A stretch of 9,677 bases of DNA. It comes from Candidatus Melainabacteria bacterium. Lineage in GTDB: Bacteria > Cyanobacteriota > Vampirovibrionia > Obscuribacterales > Obscuribacteraceae. Position numbers and translations under genes: made by a program. The notes beneath the pieces were generated by a model. It ran no database searches, had not been told where the DNA came from, and saw only the letters and a program-made list of their open reading frames with translations. Positions 7,500 to 9,677 of the stretch are shown piece after piece (the stretch's first letter is position 1; the number at the start of each line of letters is the position of its first letter). Location: contig JACQVM010000155.1 of assembly GCA_016209785.1 (NCBI GenBank), positions 1 through 9,677 on the forward strand, given 5' to 3'.

Positions 7500-8456
7500 A
7501 TGTCTTGTCTACGTGTTTCAATTGTAATAGTCAACTGGAAGACCCCACGTCTTTTGGCTAAATGTCTGGATTCCGTATTGGCAGATCCTCGATACGCTGA
7601 ATTTGAACTATATGTAATAGACAATGCTTCTGGTGATGAGTCAGTTGCTATGCTGACTGAGCAGTATCCTTCAGTACATGTAATTGCCAATACTCAAAAT
7701 CTTGGATTCTCAAAGGCTTGCAATCAAGCTATTCCTGACACTAAGGGTCGATATGTTCTTCTTTTAAACCCCGATGCCGTAGTTTCAGACAATGCTATTA
7801 CACGCCTAGCTGATTTTATGGATAACCACAATAATTGTGGTGCGTCCGGGCCTAAAGTTTTAAATCCAGATGGCTCGCTTCAGCTTGCCTGTCGAAGATC
7901 CTTCCCTGATCCAGTGGCATCTTTTTTCCGACTGACCTATTTGAGTAGACTTTTTCCGACCAATCCGCTGGTGGCCAAATACAATCTTACTTACAGAGAC
8001 CCTGATGATGTGTGTGAAGTGGATGCACTTTCAGGGTCTTGCATGATGGTGCGCCGTGAAGCCATAGGACAGGTAGGCTTGTTAGACGAAGATATATTTA
8101 TGTTTGGTGAAGATATTGATTGGTGCTGGCGAATTAAGCAGGCTGGATGGAAAGTGTATTATGCACCACAGGCGGTGGTCTATCACCACCATGGTGCTTC
8201 CAGTCGTCTGCGTCCGGTTGGGGCTACGATTAATCTCCACAATGGCATGGGGGTTTTCTATCGGAAGCATTTGGCGCGCAAGTATCCTAAGTGGTTTAAT
8301 GCTCTTGTATACTCAGCAATCTGGGCACGAGCCGGCATTTTTGTGCTGCTGAATTCCCTGCGTGGGCTGTACCTAAGACAGTCTCAAGATAGATGTTCTG
8401 CCAATCAGATACTCAATGCTGGCACACAGACCCTCCCTTGTGGTAAGAATGATTAG
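7500..8456 (+). CDS. Family 2 (GT-A) glycosyltransferase, rhamnosyltransferase-like
   Basis: This 318-residue cytosolic or membrane-associated enzyme should transfer a sugar from a nucleotide donor to a lipid-linked or polysaccharide acceptor. The GT-A domain covers about residues 5-235: VSIVIVNW at 6-13, DNAS at 41-44 (nucleotide binding), NLGFSKACN at 67-75, LLLNPDA at 87-93 (D92 is the metal-binding Asp of the DxD-like motif), SGSCMMVRR at 178-186, and GEDIDWCWR at 203-211 (the ED pair supplies the catalytic base). HHHGAS follows at 229-234. This set of motifs is typical of WbbL-like O-antigen or cell-wall rhamnosyltransferases, but donor and acceptor cannot be read from the sequence. A hydrophobic or amphipathic C-terminal segment at about 266-293 may associate with the membrane. 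The ATG at 7500 has only a weak purine run upstream. It overlaps the following epimerase gene, so the two are probably one unit. Confidence 0.9.
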   Translation: MSCLRVSIVIVNWKTPRLLAKCLDSVLADPRYAEFELYVIDNASGDESVAMLTEQYPSVHVIANTQNLGFSKACNQAIPDTKGRYVLLLNPDAVVSDNAITRLADFMDNHNNCGASGPKVLNPDGSLQLACRRSFPDPVASFFRLTYLSRLFPTNPLVAKYNLTYRDPDDVCEVDALSGSCMMVRREAIGQVGLLDEDIFMFGEDIDWCWRIKQAGWKVYYAPQAVVYHHHGASSRLRPVGATINLHNGMGVFYRKHLARKYPKWFNALVYSAIWARAGIFVLLNSLRGLYLRQSQDRCSANQILNAGTQTLPCGKND

Positions 8457-9453
8457 CAGTTCACAGCAGACAGTTTTGGTGACTGGTGCCAGTGGCATGA
8501 TTGGTCGAGCTGTTGTTGACTATTTGTGTTCCAAAGGATACAAGGTAAAGGCTCAGGTACGATCCAAATCAAAGTTTACTGCTACTGAGTCCACCAACTT
8601 TGGACCAATAGACTTGACTGAACTTGATTTTGCTCGGGCTACTGAGCTTCAATTGCACCGCTTGGTGGAAGGCTGTGATGCCATAATTCATGCAGCAGCT
8701 CTTGTGCATCAACCTAATGCACCATATGAAGTATACGAACTTGTAAATGTTCGTACAACAAGACAACTTGCAGAAATAGCAGCTTCAGCAGGAGTCGATA
8801 CCTTTGTTTTCTTAAGTACCATTGCTGTCTATGGACAAGGACCGCTGGAAGATGTTGTAGAATGTGATCCTATTAAACCAATGACGCCATATGCGGTGTC
8901 TAAGGCACAAAGTGAAAGCTGGCTCCGCTCGTTTGATCGATTTAAACGCATTGTGGTGCTGAGGCCACCACTTGTGTTTGGTGAGGGTGATAGAGGGAAC
9001 ATGCTCACCTTAATTAAACAAATTAAGAAAGGTAGATACGTTCACATTGGGTGTCAGCCAGTCAAAAAGAGTGTGATTTATTCTAGAGACTTGGCTTATG
9101 CAATTAGCCTTTGTTTGAAGGATCTTCCGAATGGCTTCAATCTCTATAATGTTGCCGACTTACAGCCAGTTACCTTGAGGGAGCTGACTGAGACAATTGC
9201 AAAATGCTTGGGTATAAGTGAAAGGTTTGCTACATTGCCCAAATCTGTTGTTTACTGGGTGGCTCAACTTTCTGAATTGGCCCTAAAAGAACATAGTCCG
9301 GTCACCAGGGCACAAATCGACAGACTTATTACTACCACTACATGCTCCGTAGATAAGTTTCAACAGGCTACTAGTTTTCAGCCAGCTTTTTCTTTGCCTG
9401 ATTCATTGAAAGCAGAGATAGCCTGGGCAGAGCTGTCAGGATTCATCACTTAA
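8449..9453 (+). CDS. NAD(P)-dependent sugar-nucleotide epimerase/dehydratase (extended SDR)
   Basis: This 334-residue Rossmann-fold enzyme probably epimerises, reduces or dehydrates an NDP-sugar. Seen: VLVTGASGMIG at 9-19 (the TGxxGxxG cofactor site), HAAALVH at 81-87, FLSTIAVYG at 121-129 carrying the active-site Ser/Thr, and Y148/K152 in PYAVSK as the catalytic pair. LRPPLVFGEGD at 171-181 and the sugar-binding C-terminal half follow. It resembles GalE-like and WbpV-like enzymes of polysaccharide loci; the exact substrate is not determinable. The frame is open to an earlier ATG at 8416, but 8449 puts the first beta-strand at the usual distance from the start and overlaps the glycosyltransferase stop by eight bases, typical of coupling. 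Its neighbour suggests that it supplies an activated sugar for envelope glycan synthesis. Confidence 0.88.
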   Translation: MISSSQQTVLVTGASGMIGRAVVDYLCSKGYKVKAQVRSKSKFTATESTNFGPIDLTELDFARATELQLHRLVEGCDAIIHAAALVHQPNAPYEVYELVNVRTTRQLAEIAASAGVDTFVFLSTIAVYGQGPLEDVVECDPIKPMTPYAVSKAQSESWLRSFDRFKRIVVLRPPLVFGEGDRGNMLTLIKQIKKGRYVHIGCQPVKKSVIYSRDLAYAISLCLKDLPNGFNLYNVADLQPVTLRELTETIAKCLGISERFATLPKSVVYWVAQLSELALKEHSPVTRAQIDRLITTTTCSVDKFQQATSFQPAFSLPDSLKAEIAWAELSGFIT

Positions 9454-9490
9454 GCAATAAGTGCACTCTCACCAGGGCTGGAGGATGTTG

Positions 9491-9677
9491 TTATTGCCGA
9501 TACCACATCATTCGAAAAAGCTTGTTAACGCTTACTCTTGGCTTGGTTTTTGGTTGACCCAGATGATCGGCTGCCTGTCCCCATTGATTGTCTAAGCCTA
9601 CACTGCCAGGATCTGGCTGAGGAACGTAATCGCGTAGAGTAACGCAATGTCGCTCAGAGTCTTCCGTCTCTTCATCA
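9491..9677 (-). CDS. C-terminal tail of an unidentified convergent gene (runs off right edge)
   Basis: On the minus strand one frame stays open for 61 codons from the right edge to a TAA at 9493-9491. The tail is acidic at first (DEETEDSERHC), then Pro/Gln/Gly-rich (YVPQPDPGSVG) and ends basic and aromatic (KLFRMMWYRQ). It is the longest open run in the last 220 bases and would converge on the epimerase gene with a 37-base gap. No family is recognisable from this piece. Other frames here also hold runs of 26-37 codons, so coding status is moderate at best. Confidence 0.4.
   Translation of the reverse strand, partial: DEETEDSERHCVTLRDYVPQPDPGSVGLDNQWGQAADHLGQPKTKPRVSVNKLFRMMWYRQ

Noticed and set aside
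8416..8448. Upstream ATG at 8416 as the epimerase start
   Set aside because: It would add 11 residues before the Rossmann strand and overlap the glycosyltransferase by 41 bases with no SD; ATG 8449 fits the family better.
9485..9595. 36-codon plus-strand frame starting ATG at 9485 with a GGAGG touching the ATG, hydrophobic content
   Set aside because: The SD abuts the start with no spacing, the frame is very short and resembles no protein start, and a longer open frame runs on the opposite strand.

Overview
The window looks like ordinary chromosomal DNA of a free-living bacterium with about 45% GC. No rRNA, tRNA, CRISPR array, insertion sequence or phage gene was seen. An outer-membrane-barrel-like secreted protein suggests a diderm. 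Two cobalamin enzymes of central metabolism (MetH and a methylmalonyl-CoA mutase) indicate B12 use. The lineage cannot be fixed from the sequence. A non-proteobacterial diderm (for example a non-photosynthetic relative of Cyanobacteria) is a guess from the protein flavour, not a demonstrated result.

Left part (1-5037): the N-terminal two thirds of cobalamin-dependent methionine synthase (metH) lies on the minus strand and runs off the left edge. A small plus-strand gene for an unrecognised secreted protein follows. Then comes a tight minus-strand operon of cystathionine beta-synthase followed by a cystathionine gamma-lyase/synthase-type enzyme, joined by a GTGA stop/start overlap with a strong Shine-Dalgarno sequence.

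Right part (5135-9453): a plus-strand run diverges from the cystathionine operon. It holds the large (catalytic, B12-domain-less) subunit of methylmalonyl-CoA mutase, an unrecognised exported probable outer-membrane protein, a family 2 glycosyltransferase, and a short-chain (extended SDR) sugar-nucleotide epimerase/dehydratase overlapping it. The last about 190 bases contain an open frame on the minus strand that enters from beyond the right edge, probably the C-terminal tail of a convergent gene.

How the genes may work together: MetH remethylates homocysteine. The beta-synthase and gamma-lyase divert homocysteine through cystathionine to cysteine plus 2-oxobutyrate. 2-Oxobutyrate becomes propionyl-CoA and then methylmalonyl-CoA, the substrate of the divergently transcribed mutase. 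The left and centre therefore form a coherent homocysteine/propionate/B12 neighbourhood. The glycosyltransferase and epimerase look like the edge of an envelope-polysaccharide region. I found no convincing novel system. The most unusual signals are a 12-bp direct repeat over the cystathionine operon promoter, a six-codon upstream frame overlapping the mutase start, and a repeated short motif in the small secreted protein.
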